Below are positions 11,909 through 24,394 of a stretch of 64,000 nucleotides of DNA, in pieces. The notes beneath the pieces are model-generated. The model did not search any database. It worked only from the letters and a program-made list of their open reading frames with translations, and was not told where the DNA came from. A program made the translations under genes and the position numbers. Origin of the DNA: Hermetia illucens (Eukaryota > Arthropoda > Insecta > Diptera > Stratiomyidae); contig NC_051854.1 of NCBI RefSeq assembly GCF_905115235.1, forward strand, positions 24,898,001 to 24,962,000, written 5' to 3'. Positions within the stretch are counted from its first letter, which is position 1. Every line of letters starts with the position of its first letter.

Positions 11909-12840
11909 AAAATTATTATTATTTAGAGGAATTATCTATCTGAAATTTTTGCACCCCTGTTCAAATACGTGTATGTGTAGAACAATAGACTGAGACAACA
12001 GATTTATCGCATCTATTTACTTACTCTGTGTATATATATTTACATAATGCTCATGCCCCATGTGGAGTAATCTGTGAGTTAGTTACTCCGTAACGACCTT
12101 GCTTTAGTTAATTGTAATCTCATCGGGGCCTCCCCGTCTTCCCGAAACTTTACTACTCACTATGCAGAGCCAGTATGTGCGGCAACTGGAGATAATTCCA
12201 AAGGTTTTTATTGTTTCTGCATGACCTCAATTCAATAAAAAGCATTTGCAAGTTAGCTTCTGACATCTGAGCCAGTAGGGGTTGCATTAGATTGTCTGAG
12301 ATTACTGCTTATTAAAGATAGATCCTGGGTTCTGAAATTTTATTAATCCATGGAATCATTAGGAAGTTAGCCTTCATAGACAAAGCAGGAGCGAAGTCGA
12401 CTGAAGACGGGGCCTCTCATAGCACGCAACTTTGACTTGCATATACAGTGTCTAATAATGGCATCTGTTAAAAAAAAAATTTAATTTTGAAAAGCACATA
12501 CTGCGAATATAAATTCTTTTTGCATATTTTTAGAACTCTTGATGAATACTTCGAAAAGCTCGTGTTGCGTTTGTGGTCGCAATCATTTAGTTATAGGAGT
12601 CAGCTTTTCGTTTCAGATTTTCCTCTTATGAACAATAAAAGATAAAAGATTGCGAGTTTCCAGCCTCCCGTATTGATAAAACTGAATGTAAAAATGGATT
12701 CTCCCAACATTTTGTTTGCATATTTAAAGGGATATGTGTCGGTGATTGTAAGGAATCAAATCGACTATATTGTGAGCACCAATAGATTTATATGTTCTTA
12801 AGATTAACATCATCTAATAATCAGATATTTTGACTTGCTT
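11909..12840 (+). repeat. 3' flank of GNAT unit A (part of the tandem duplication)
   Basis: This stretch aligns with 20104-20970 and 26020-28244 (after removing the DD41D insert): shared GTAACGACCTTGCTTTA, the AATAAA site, and the CTTAGGAAGC-like and CTCGTGTTG blocks. It shows the duplicated unit includes about 0.9 kb downstream of the gene. It codes for nothing. Confidence 0.7.
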
Positions 12841-14270
12841 ATATTATCATAGATAAAAAAAAACATTCAACGGAAAGCGTAAGTTATGTGGCTGCCAGTC
12901 AACAGGGCGAAAACTTGTCCTATCCTGAGGAGCAATCACCTGTCCAGGCATAATTATTAGGACACTCGGCTGGGATTGGTTGATTCATTTCAATACAAGG
13001 AGGCAGATGGATGATCAAACAGAGCAATGGGAAACCAAAATGATGGTTCTAAATGTGACACACTAGACCAACATTAAAGATCCAAAAATGCCCAACGTAT
13101 TGGGGAATTTTATAGAAGGGATGACTTGTAGATGACCATAAATCTTACGATATACTGACCCTTTGAAAACAATGAAACCACCACACAATGCTCCCGATTC
13201 GCCAAAATGTGTTTCAGCTCAAATCAGAATTTCCCAGAAACGTGCTCCCCCCAACAATTCTGCTCCATTTAACTCTAGGGTGATCTATTCGTTGGCCATC
13301 TTGGGACAGAAACCCGCAATGAAGGCATCGTCGCCTTTTTTCAATATGTGAGTAACCGATTAGCACTTCTTCTTTCTGATTAACACATCCATGAGTAGTC
13401 CTTAGTCGCCTAGGAAGCTACACATTGTTACTAAGAAATTCACTGAACTTTATCCAGTCCGTTTTCCTTGGATTTTGTTCGCCTGCAATAGTCAGACTAA
13501 ATTTTAAGTAACAGTCTCTAATCAAGTCTTACAACTTTGAAGTGCAGATTGTTAGGTCAACTACTTGATTTTTTCATCAGTCGAAGTGATCGAATCAAAG
13601 GTTCTCTCCTCTAGGATTACATTTGCTACTGGGCCAACAAATGTGCTGATCATTTGCATCACAACCTATCGAGAGTTCAAGGCTACTTGTTTCTGCATAC
13701 GCTAGTTCTTGCGTCGCCGGAGGACAAAAAGACTCATAGAATAAGTAAGCAGACGCAACAATGACGTTTCTCCTCTTGTCATTTACCTGGTATTTTAAGT
13801 TCATCGCAACTAGATCCTCGGAACAGGATTGTCTCACTATTGCCTCATTTCGATATCAGGACCCAGGCTCCCTGTCGTAAAAAATTAGATAATTGCATGC
13901 CTCGGCTGCGATTTGATTGTCAAAATAGCGAGTGATGCGAAGTTTGTTGAGCCAAATGGTAGCAGACGCCAATTCGGTGTCGGATTGACTCTTGGCTAAC
14001 GTAAGGGATGTTCTCTTGATCTGGCCCAGGTTAAGCCAGATCAAGAGAACGCATAAGAATAACAATTACATAAAGCTACGCACCAAAGGATATAATCGGA
14101 GGGAAGCTTTCTATTAGCAATTACATGCAGTTCAAAGGCTTCCTGAAAGTGCCATTGTGATCGTGAATCCGAAATCAGACCGGACACTGACTGCAAAATT
14201 TCGGCCCAGAATAAGAAACGACTCAATATTATAGTAATAGTATAATAGTAAAACAGAGACTACCACTCTA
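12841..14270. other. Intergenic sequence, no gene seen
   Basis: I find no supported coding region. The only structural feature is a hairpin at 14010-14050, listed separately. Confidence 0.4.
14010..14050. repeat. Perfect 16-bp inverted repeat (hairpin)
   Basis: GTTCTCTTGATCTGGC at 14010-14025 is followed by a 9-base spacer and by its exact reverse complement at 14035-14050. It could be a foldback scar or the end of a non-autonomous element; the role is unknown. Confidence 0.75.
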
Positions 14271-14279
14271 GGGAAGGCT

Positions 14280-14930
14280 TCCTAAGGGTAACATTATGAT
14301 CGTGATGGGAGATTTGAAGGTCAAGGTGGGTTCTGATAATACCTTACCAGTGCATAAGCCTGTCAATGGACGTTACCAGACCTGGTTGAGCGCATAAACG
14401 TGGAGGCGAATCGTCATTTGTTTGTTATTGGCTAGGAGCGGAGGTTAGTGCAACACACTAAGCTCCTTTAACATGAAGAAGGGCAAGAAGTTTAACGTAG
14501 TGTGCACCGTGACAAAAGGAATTCCACTATTGCTCAGATGAGGGAAGCACAGTCTACCGCAAATAACAATGATTTCACTCCCATATACTGTATAACGAAA
14601 GACCTTACAAGTGATCGTAAGCATTTTGATTGTCTTATGAGGGATATTAACGGTGGGCTTCTCATTTATGATGATGTGCGGCTGACAAGGTGGAAAGAGC
14701 ACTTCACCACGATTCTGCATCATAAAACATCTGGTAACATGCGAATGTGGGCAGCTCCATCGAACAGAAATGAAATCATCATTGCCGTCAACACACTCAA
14801 ACGAAGTAAAGTCGCCGGTATTGAGGATTTCCCTGCGGAACTATTCTGTGAAGCCCCTACAGTCTACGGCATCTTTTTCAGTGAGGTGATCGTTAAGATT
14901 CCGAAGGGCATCCGTTTTGAATGAGCCAAT
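14280..14930 (+). mobile_element. LINE fragment (craniofacial-development-protein-2-like EN plus linker)
   Basis: At 14290 the frame reads IMIVMGDLKVKVGSDN, the metal-binding GDLNAKVGSDN block of an apurinic-type endonuclease. From 14500 to 14924 comes the linker before RT (YDDVRLTRWKEHFTTILHH, then NTLKRSKVAGIEDFPAELF, equivalent to the KAxGxDxIPAEL block). It is the same general family as the minus-strand fragment at 44640-45540. Broken by stops and truncated at both ends. Confidence 0.7.
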
Positions 14931-15099
14931 GCACTACGAAATCTTTCCTCGAACACGCGGCTATGCCGACCACATCTGCTTGATTTCTCACTGATTCATG
15001 GACCTTGGCCAAAAAGCCCTGGGTCCAAAAAAGAAGGCAAACAGAGTTGAACCGAAGATAAACACCAACAAAACCAAACAATCTCCATCTGACTGATCT

Positions 15100-17430
15100 G
15101 GTGCCTCAGTATTGCTAGAAGTAGTGCATGCGGCGATAGACGAGTGGTCCGAACATTAAGAGAAGTGAGTAAATGCAAACGGTGGACATTTTGAGTAGTA
15201 CTATTATTTTTGGATTAGTAGGTAGAGAATAAAACTAAGTTTCATTACATTTATTAAATATTGTGACAAAAATCACTTTGGGAAAATTATATAACAGTAG
15301 GGCGAATATTTACTTAGGATAATTATTAACAGATGACTCTAATGGTAGTAAGGAGATCTTGTCAAAGACCCAAGTAGTTTCCTAGTAAAGTGTTTACATG
15401 CCTTTCTGAAATGTTCCGCAGGGCATACAAGAGCCGGAGGACCGCCTACGGAGTCAGTCTAGAGAGTTAGAACAGATCGCACCATGCAACCCAGTCGAGC
15501 GTATCATTACAATTCACGTTAAGCTGACTATGTATCCTCCGTCTTAAATGGATCGACACACTGTCCTGGGTAAGTTTAATACGTTGAAAAAAAAAGCAAC
15601 AGTCGATCCGTAAAAATGCCTTTATATTCGGCTGAGTCTACTTTTGTCGATGGGCAAACTCACTCTATCTTAATTATCTGCCCAAAACAAGCTTACACAA
15701 CTACCGAACAAACACTAAATTTGCGTCGCCAGAAATACGGAGGATCATTTCTCAAACCCCGCCAGTAGTGATTGAAGCCGCCTAAACCGTCTAGTAAGAA
15801 CTTCTTTTGGTCACTGGATAACACCTGAAGCAATTCATAGTACAAAACGTATCAAAAAATAGCTACTACACTTACAATGTTCCACGTTCATGCATTGTTG
15901 TTTATCACAAGCGCGAAAAAAATTTTTTTTAATAAATTGCCTTTAGAAGCGGTGTGGACTTCAGTTATGCGGAACAAATATGCAGCTGAGTAAAAATTAT
16001 TTAACGGACGTGACTGTAATGTTTAAATATTCTATGATGGAGAGACCTGTGCGCGTTGAGTTGTCAAACGACAGATTTAACTTAGGACAGTGGGCGAGAA
16101 TTTGCTTTTCGTGACACGTTTCTTTCCTGTATTGAAGACGTCACGGTTTTCACATAGTAGTTGACCACCTTGTGATTTCGGCCGAATTGACTCTAGCAAT
16201 GTGGCGTTTAGACTACTCATCTGCTTGAAGCCCGTCAATGGCAATAAAGCTGATTTCCTTTGGAAATACTTCTCATCAATGTTTTGATGAACTTCAAAAT
16301 TTCATTCAATTCGGTCGATCGGTTTTTGAGAAATGGTCAAAAATATGGAGGGAGCTGAGAACAACACTACGTTCAGCTGCATCCTTGTTACTTTTGTCTA
16401 ATTTTTCGATTGGATAGGTTTTCAGGGCGATATCCGTGGCACTTTACACACATTTTGAGTCATAATCTGTTTTTCACTCAATAGCAACAAAAAAAAGTTG
16501 GAATTAATTTTAGCCATAAAAAGCAAGGTCCAGCTTCATGTTCTAAATACTACTGGGGGACGGCGACAACAAACTTGATGTTGTTCGACGCATTAACAAC
16601 GTTGTTTTGATCAAAATCTGAAAATACATCTATTTTAACTTTAGCATCTTAACATTTAACATCTGTTCTGCGCCAGTGTTCTCTCTGTGCTACAATATGG
16701 AAGTAATACATGAAAAGTAACCTCAACTGTCACTTGAAAACCCCAAGCTTTAGCTCATTCATGCCTCCACCGTGCCAACGAGGTATTCAAACAATAATTA
16801 ATGAAGAACTTGGTCGGCCTACAAGCCAGATACGCGTGAGCTTGCTGAATAAGAAAGAGGAACTGGCAGTGCAGAGGTAACTTAAGGAAGTGTGGCAATT
16901 GTATTGCTAGTTATATAATATAATGAACCCCCCAGGACGGCGGACGAGTGGGTCGCCCTAGAGCTATGTAACATAGAACAGTGGACGGGAGTGCAAGCTT
17001 CTCGGAAAATTAAGGAGAGAGTCATAGTGCATCACCAGAAAGCGACAGCGAATTATACCCTTTTTTGTTTATCTTAGTTTGGAGTAAATCTGAATGCAAA
17101 TAAGACGATCGTATTTTTTCTTCGCTCAGATGCCGTTTTCGACTTTACTCTTTAACAATTTAAATTAGATAAGTGAAGGATTGGGGATTCGGGAAGGAGA
17201 ATTGAAAATTGGAATTACGGAAATGATGAAAATACTATGAATAGGGAAAAGGAAATTCTATAGACAACCAAATGAATTTTCCCTAACCACCGAATACTAT
17301 AAAAGCAAAGATGTTTCGCATACCGTGAGACCAGTAGAAATTAACATAATAAAAAACTTGAATGGCGAGTGGGCAGTCTTTTAGTCAGTCTGAAAGAAGC
17401 AAGTACTGTGGAGAACCTTAATATGATTAT
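15100..17430. other. AT-rich intergenic sequence between GNAT units A and B
   Basis: Nothing with coding support. A short block near 16225-16255 (GTCAATGGCAATAAAGCTGATT) resembles the endonuclease end of the LINE fragment at 44940, on the minus strand, so it may be an old LINE trace. From about 17434 the sequence is homologous to the upstream region of GNAT copy C. Confidence 0.35.
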
Positions 17431-17781
17431 TGAGTTATTTGAGTATATTCCTCTTCTGAAATTCTCACCTAACGTTGCAAGTGCGTCCTTCAAATTATAC
17501 AATATGAATCTTTCCACAGCATTCAAATCTCACAAAGTTTAATCTTCCACTGTGTCCACGGTTATAAGCTTCATTTGATAGTCGTCCACATATGCTCCAA
17601 AGCTATATTTTAAGCTCCCCGAAACGCATATTACAAGAAACTAGAAGTGGTTATTCCACAATAATCGATGTCTTTCGAGGGGCGTAAGGTGTGTTCCAAT
17701 AGTATTTCGCCGATCGTTCACTAATGTGGACATGTTAGTCTTTCGTGATATAAATTGAACCATTAAAAGTTGCTGATTACC

Positions 17782-20103
17782 ATGGCTGATAAATTAGTTG
17801 ATATACCAATTCAAGACTTGACAAGTTTGCGAGATCTTTATCGTGAAGATTGGCCTAAGTATAATATTGGATATGGCACTGTAGATACGTACGTAAGGTG
17901 GCTGAATAAAGATCCTAACATTCCTCATATTCGAATTTTATCACTCAATGGTGACTGGAGTGATGGCACTTTTATTATTACGGTAAGTACACCTAAATTA
18001 TGTTTGAACTCTTAAGTCTAAGTTCGAATATTCAGAAACTAATTAAGGTTCATCTCAAGATTTTTCCATTTCCATGGAAGTTGAGAACTTTTAACATAGA
18101 ATTCGCACAATTATTTCTTAGATAAAGAAAAATCAGTTATACAACTTCCTTAGTTGTGATAAGAGGGATTAATCTGGCATTTTGGGGGATTATTTCATGA
18201 ATCAATGAATTTAATTTGGGTGCAGAATAAATGGAAGTCTAAACTAAAGAAGCGAATTAGACGATGAATTCGAATTTTGAGACCCAACTGATATCCTCAA
18301 GTACATAATTACAGATTTTTCACATAACACAAGACTAAAAAAGAGATCAATTAAAACGCATAAATGTTGGCACCAGTGCAGGTGAGATATAAACCCTTTA
18401 GTAGCCATTGAATGGAATCCAAATTTAGAAAAAGTTCCCTTTTGGGCTAACATTTTATCGTATTGAATCACCGAGAAAAAGAGGGAACGGTTCCCGAAAT
18501 ATTGTATACACTACAACTCACTAGAAAAAATTTAACCACAAAAGGAAGGGTAGGTAGGCAGGTATCAGTGGCCGCTCCGAGGAGTCCAATTAGCGCCTTG
18601 GTGCGCCGTTTTGAAGCGACAAACTCCTAAGAGCGTGACTGTTGTTATGGGAACAAGGAAGCAGAGTCCAGCCGGCTCGGATATTCAGAGCCACCCCGTA
18701 GCATTCACGAAAGAAAGCAGCTCTCCCACCCTGCAGCTAGAAATCTCTCTGAGGTCCCCAAAGAATGGTTTACCCAGTGTCCGCAGCCTAACTCTAGCCA
18801 GAGCTGAGCAATCGCAAAGAAAGTGCATGAGGGTTTCCCTTCCTTCTCCGCAGCTTCGGCAATGCGAGTTGTAGGGTATGCCGAGCCTAGCGGCATGGTC
18901 CCCTATGGGCCAGTGCCCTGTGCAGACCGCCGTAACCTTAAATACATTTGCACGCGTCTGGCACAGGAGCTCTCGTGATCGGGCTATTTGTAAGCGGGCC
19001 AAATTCTCCTTGACTTGGCACAGCTCGTAAGCCTTCGCCATCTCAGGCCCGCGACTGCTAGGTAGTGCGAATAGACTCGGCCCCCGACAGCCGCCAAAGG
19101 AACACCGACTGTATTCGCCGAAGGACTGCCAAGAGCAGAGCCTTGCCTGGCCAATCCGTCAGCCCGCTCATTCCCCTCTATGTTCCTATGCCCGGGAACC
19201 CAGAGGAGAGTGACCTTGAGCGTGCCGCTCAGACGGTTCACAACACAAAAAAAAACTTCCTCTATTGTTTAACGGTAATTAAATTAACAACTAAAATAAT
19301 CCGATCTATATTCTTACATTATAGGACTGGAGTTCGCTCTTTGCCAACACTCGAAGCACCGATTTCACTCGTCTAGTAAAAGCCCTGTCTCTGGTGGATT
19401 GGAGCAAAGGGTACACCATTGCTTCCATTGGATCAAGGCTGCTCGATCTGATATATAAATTTGTTGAGGAAAAAAATATTGGTGTTAAATATATAAAGGG
19501 TACCAAATGGTTTCGAATGCCCCACGATGAAGCTGCGAAACTTATCGTAAAGTGTGAAAATATTATGAAGTCGCTAAACACGTTTTAACGTTTCGTCTTT
19601 TCAGTCCTCCTGATGCGATTACACTTAGACCCCTAACTGCGGAAGATGTAGTAACTGCGAATGCATTGTGGCCCTTCAGACGTCCTGGCTCTTTAATATT
19701 CTTGCAACGTTTGGCAAAATATAATATAAGTGTTGGAGCTTTTACAACTGATGGAGAGTTGGCTGCATGGTGTTTCAGGTGAGATAAGATTCGGAATATT
19801 TATAATACATCTTCAGATATTGAATCTAAAATGTCTTTTTCAATTGATAGAATTCCAGTAGGTAGTCTTGGAACTCTACAAGTTGTCGAATCACATAAAC
19901 GAAAAGGATTTGGAAGTTTGATAGTTCGTGCTATGGCGAAAGCTATTGGCGAAACTGGATATGATGTTTTTGCTCCCGTAGTGGTTGACAACTACCCGTC
20001 ACTGAACATGTTCGAGAAATTGGGATTTAAAGTGGTTGACACCATGAACTGGCTACCACCAGCTAAACCCGGATGCTGGCACGACAACGTGCCACATTAC
20101 TAG
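17782..20103 (+). CDS. GNAT / FR47-like N-acyltransferase, tandem copy B
   Basis: Paralogue of copies A and C with identical coding-exon lengths: 17782-17982, 19325-19551, 19605-19778 and 19851-20103, giving 284 residues. Acetyl-CoA-binding loop ESHKRKGFGSLIVRAMAKAI lies at about residues 210-229, and the C-terminus ends GCWHDNVPHY. Start is the ATG of MADKLVDIP. Intron 1 is 1.34 kb because a LINE fragment (18548-19246, opposite strand) has inserted in it; the exons and splice sites remain intact. Exon 2 differs from A and C in its second half (EEKNIGVKYIKG rather than KENNVDVNYIKG). A conserved promoter-side block lies upstream (17660-17781) and AATAAA is at 20398-20403. Looks functional. 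Confidence 0.9.
18548..19246 (-). mobile_element. LINE 3' fragment (RNase H and zinc tail) in intron 1 of GNAT B
   Basis: The minus strand reads an RNase H end, LLWVPGHRNIEGNERADGLA (19190-19130), then QTRANVFKVTAVCTGHWPIG and the zinc motif CRSCGEGRETLMHFLCDC, ending VNATGWL-stop at 18685. RNase H plus this tail points to the I/LOA/Jockey-type LINEs that carry an RNase H domain. It is 5'-truncated. Copy C has the corresponding intron without the insert (CCACAAAAGGAA joined to ACTTTCTCTATTG at 25165), which defines the boundaries to within a few bases. Confidence 0.88.
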
Positions 20104-20990
20104 AGAAATTATAATTTTGGAAAACTTCCTATCTAGATTTTTTTTACTCCTGTTCAGAAACATATATCAGTAAAACAATAGACTGAGACAACCGAATTGT
20201 CGTGTTGACTAGCTTCTTTCTCCATGTGGAGTAGTCTGAAATTTAGATACTCCGTAACGACCTTGCTTTAATTAACTGTAACTTCATCGGGGCCTCCACG
20301 CTTTCATGAAACTTCGTTATGTATTGTAAAGAGCCAATATGGGCGACGACTAGAGGTAGTTCCAAAGGTCTTTATTATTTCTCCATGACGTCAATTCAAT
20401 AAAAAGCATTTTGAAGTTAAAAGTCGAGCTCGTAGCAATCCACTAAAATGTTTTGAAATTTTGGTTAATCCATAGAATCCTTCATTTAACCTTCATGTAC
20501 AAAGAGGAGTCGACTGAAGGCCGGGCCTCACAACTTTACTTGCAAATAAATGCTCCAACATATAGAGTCTAATTTCTGTAAGAAAATTTCTCGATTTTGA
20601 AAAGCACGTACTTGAAACATGTTTTTGAATACTTTTAGAATTCTTGATGAATATTTCAAAAAGCTCGTGTTGTAATTTTGGTCACAATTGTTAGGCTTTA
20701 GGAGGCAGATTTCTGCTTCAAATTATCTTCTTGAGAAAAATAAGAATAGTAAAATTGACTAGATAAAAATGAATCTTTTTTTGGTTAAACATAAATATAT
20801 TATTTGGTAAATGCAACATTTCGGGAAACAGTTGTCTCCCTTCCTAGTGCGATTTTCTAGCTTCCCGTCCTGAAACTGAATGCTGAAAAGGATTCCCATA
20901 ACACTGCTTAAGGGAATATTAGTCGATGATTGTAAGAGGTAGATTTATATATTCTTAAGATTAGCATTATTTACTCCGCCATGCTATTAA
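20104..20990 (+). repeat. 3' flank of GNAT unit B
   Basis: Aligns with the flanks of copies A and C. Around 20798 it reads CATAAATATATTATTTGG, which is the empty form of the site occupied by the DD41D transposon in copy C. From 20990 to about 21240 nothing is recognised. Confidence 0.75.
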
Positions 20991-21239
20991 CATATCATGC
21001 TGGTCAAAAACTCAGGTAAAGGAGGAGGGTTTGAGGCAACGAATTCCGTACTAGCCTCAGTAAAACAAAAATAAAATGCTGAGAGCAGGGAAAGAGATAA
21101 ATAGAGTATGGTTGGAGTTATTCCACTATACTAAATCCTACCTGATCTCTCTTGGTGATAGGTCCCACGACAGGCCGACCAGGAAAATTCATACAATGTC
21201 GTTGCAAACATGTTGATCGGATTGAGTCATAAGTCTCCT

Positions 21240-24048
21240 AGAAATGCTAGGACGTCCACCTCAGTTGACGCGGCAGGGCGGGCCCCGGTCCTGTCAAGAA
21301 ATGGGCGAAATGGACGGTGTCAGGACGTAAGCAAATTAGTCCGAACAAAATGAACAAAACAAATACGTGTCGGCACGCTAAATGTTGATACCCTAAGTGG
21401 AAAGACCAAGAAACTCGCAAGAGCCTTTCGGAAAAGGCGTACTGATATCTGCGCTCTGCAAGAAACCCTGGTCTGGTGCCAAAAGCTGCGTTCAATGCGA
21501 ACGCGGTAAAAATGGCTTAAACTTCTCTATTTTGGTAGCCCACACACTCAGTATGGTGTTGGCATTGCCATCTCAGAGGGTTTCCGTGATACTATTAAAG
21601 AAGTCGGATGATTTGACGATCGGCTGATGAAGCTCCCCATTATAACAGCTGATCGCACTATTCACTTCTTCACCGCGTACGCACCACAGACAGGTCGACC
21701 TGATGTCGAGAAAGATGCCTTCTGGCAACTTCTCAATGAAAAGACTTGTCACGTGCCTGCTGACCATTATATTATCATTGCCGGCGACCTTCATGTGGCT
21801 GAAAAGGTAGACGGTAACAGGTTCCATGGGAGAAAGGGATTCGGAGCGCGCAGTGAGGGTGGCGAGCGTATAATCGATTTTGTGGACACCCATGACCTTG
21901 TACTTATGAATACATGGTTCATCAAATGATTGTCTCATCTATCTGTCTCTATATTTTATAGTGGGAGCAGTAAAACGCAAATCGACTATATTCTCAGCCA
22001 ACATTTTACCACTGTCACTGATTGCAAAGCCTTTCCCTATGAGAACATCGCACCTCAACATCGGCCTTTGATTACCGTCCTGCGAATTAAGCCACCGATA
22101 AAACAGCGTGAAGAACGCATTGGCCCGCGGCGCATTAAATGGTGGAGATTTCGTGAGCACAAAGAAGAAATGATCTCACTCACACGATTACCGACCATTA
22201 CGAATGTGGAAGAATCGTGGAACCAAATGAAAGACACGATCCACAAAGCGGCCTCTGCAACCCTCGGGGTCTCCAAGCCGGGTAAGCGGTACATCAACCA
22301 AAATACTTGGCTTTGGAATGGTAATGTTGAAATGAAGGTCCGTGAAAAGAAACGCCTCTACCACAAATTTCTCTACGATAAAACACCTGCTAATTGGCGA
22401 ATTTACAAGAATGCCAACCGGGAAGCAAAGAAAGCGATCACTGTCACCCGAGCGAACCATTACAAAGATCTTTACTATAAACAGGACACTCGGGATGGCG
22501 AGAGAGATCTGTATCGACTTGCTAAAAGCCGTAACGAACGTACACAGGATATCGAACACTTCTGTTGTATTAATGACAATAACGGTACTTTGCTTACCAA
22601 CCGTCGAACCGCAACGGATAGATGGCGAGAATACTTCGAACAGATTTCAACTGAAGAATTTGCTCATCCTCCACTTCCACAATCATTGCCGACATTTGGA
22701 GCAGGTCCACCTGTCAGCGCAACTGAAGTTGAGCAGGCAATAAAACGAATGAAATCGAGAAAAGCCACAGGACCTGACGACATCGCATCTGAGCTCTGGA
22801 AAGCGAAGAGCTGGGACCCAACACTGTGGCTCAGTGAATTCTTTAACCGGGTTATTCAGGAAGGAAGAACACCATCTGACTGGCAAGAAAGTACCACTGT
22901 TCCAATATGGAAAAAGAAAGGTAGCCCAGCAGAATGTTCAAATTACCGTCCGATCCGGTTACTTTCCCATACCATGAAGATTTTTGAACGCATTCTTGAA
23001 GACCGTATTCGCGAAATCGTTGAAACAACCGTGAATCAAGCCGGATTTGTCAAGAACTGCGGAACTACTGACGCAATACACGCTGCGCGGTTACTCATGG
23101 AGAAACACTGTGAGAAGCATCGCCCTCTTTACATTGCATTTCTGGATCTAGAGAAAGCATTTGACCGTGTGTCACAAGAACTCATCTGGTATGCTATACG
23201 ACAACACTTAGTGCCAGAAGAACTTGTGCGCTGGATTCAATTGCTCTCCCACGATCCGGAAAGTAAAGTTCGAAGTATGGCGGGGGTAAAAAACCGCTTC
23301 GTCTCTCTATTGGTGTTCATCAAGGAAGCACCCACTCACCACTCCTCTTTGTTCTTGTTATGGACACCGTCACGCAGGATATCCAACGTCCCTACACGCG
23401 CCTTACACAATGCTTTATGCAGATGGTGTTTTCCTAGCATCTAATAGCAAAAATGATCTCGAACAAATTGTCAAAAAATGGAATGATCGCCTCATGCAAC
23501 ACGGTATCAGATTGAATTTAAACAAAACTGAATTTTTGACAACCGATCCCCATGAAACAGGCACAATCACTATCAGCAGCAGTAATCTGCCCAGAACTGA
23601 GCGATTTAAATACCTCGGGTAAACGATATCAGCCAATGAAATGCGTTATGAAATTGCTTCACGCATTAACGCAACCTGGATGAAGTGGTGTTCTTTGTGA
23701 TCGACGTATCAACAAACGTCTCAAATCTAAAATTTACCGCAATGTCGTCCGTCCTGTTGCTCTTTATGGTTCTAAGTGTTGCCCGACTATAAAAGACAAT
23801 GAACGGCGTCTTCCGGTAAAGGAGACGAAGATGTTACGTTGGATTATTGACGTCACACGTTTTGATCACATCCCAAATGAGGATATCCGCGATCGTTATG
23901 AGGTTGCACCGATCGTGGAAAAATTGCAAGAGAGGCGTCTTCGATTGTATGGTCACGCAATTCGTGCTAACGAGATTTCACTTGTCAAGATTGGTCTGAA
24001 CATCGAAGTCGATGGTAAGGGAGCAAAAGGCAGGCCGAAACAACGGTG
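21240..24048 (+). mobile_element. RTE-clade LINE, nearly full coding length, broken
   Basis: A BovB/RTE-like element between GNAT units B and C. The endonuclease begins with VGTLNVDTLSGKTKKLARAF and ICALQET (about 21370-21470) and continues TAYAPQTGRPD, IIAGDLHV. The reverse transcriptase follows: RKATGPDDIASELWK, NYRPIRLLSH, LYIAFLDLEKAFDRV (motif A). Motif C reads MLYADGVFLAS instead of the usual YADD, so a catalytic aspartate is lost. The C-terminal RRLRLYGHAIRAN block ends at about 24048. One in-frame TGA (21927-21929) sits between EN and the rest of a single frame (21627-23444); further frame changes lie near 21600, 23305 and 23620. No 3' UTR or tail is evident. GNAT-unit homology resumes immediately after it. 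Confidence 0.9.
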
Positions 24049-24254
24049 ATTATTGAGTAGTTTGAGCATATTCCTCTTCTGAATCTTTCCACAGCCTTTA
24101 AATCTCTCAAAGTTTAATGAGCCACTGTGTCCACGGTTACAAGCTTCGTTTGATGGCAGTCCACATATGTTCCAAAGCTATATTTTAAGCTCCCCAAAAT
24201 GCATATCACACACTTCCATTAGGGAATATACTTATCTTGTAAGAAACTAGAAGT

Positions 24255-24394
24255 GATTATTCCACAATAATTTGCAATCGATGTCTTTCGAGGAGCGTAA
24301 GATGTATTCCAACAGTATTTCACCGGTCGTTCACTAGTGTGGACATGTTAGTCTTTCGTGATATAAATTGAACCATTAAAAATTACTGATTAGC
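24255..24394 (+). promoter_or_regulatory. Conserved upstream block of the GNAT genes
   Basis: The 140 bases before the copy C start are nearly the same as 10255-10388 (A) and 17640-17781 (B), including GTCGTTCACTAGTGTGGACA and CTTTCGTGATATAAATTGAACC. Such conservation, compared with the more diverged flanks, suggests core promoter and 5' UTR. The exact transcription start is not visible. Confidence 0.5.
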
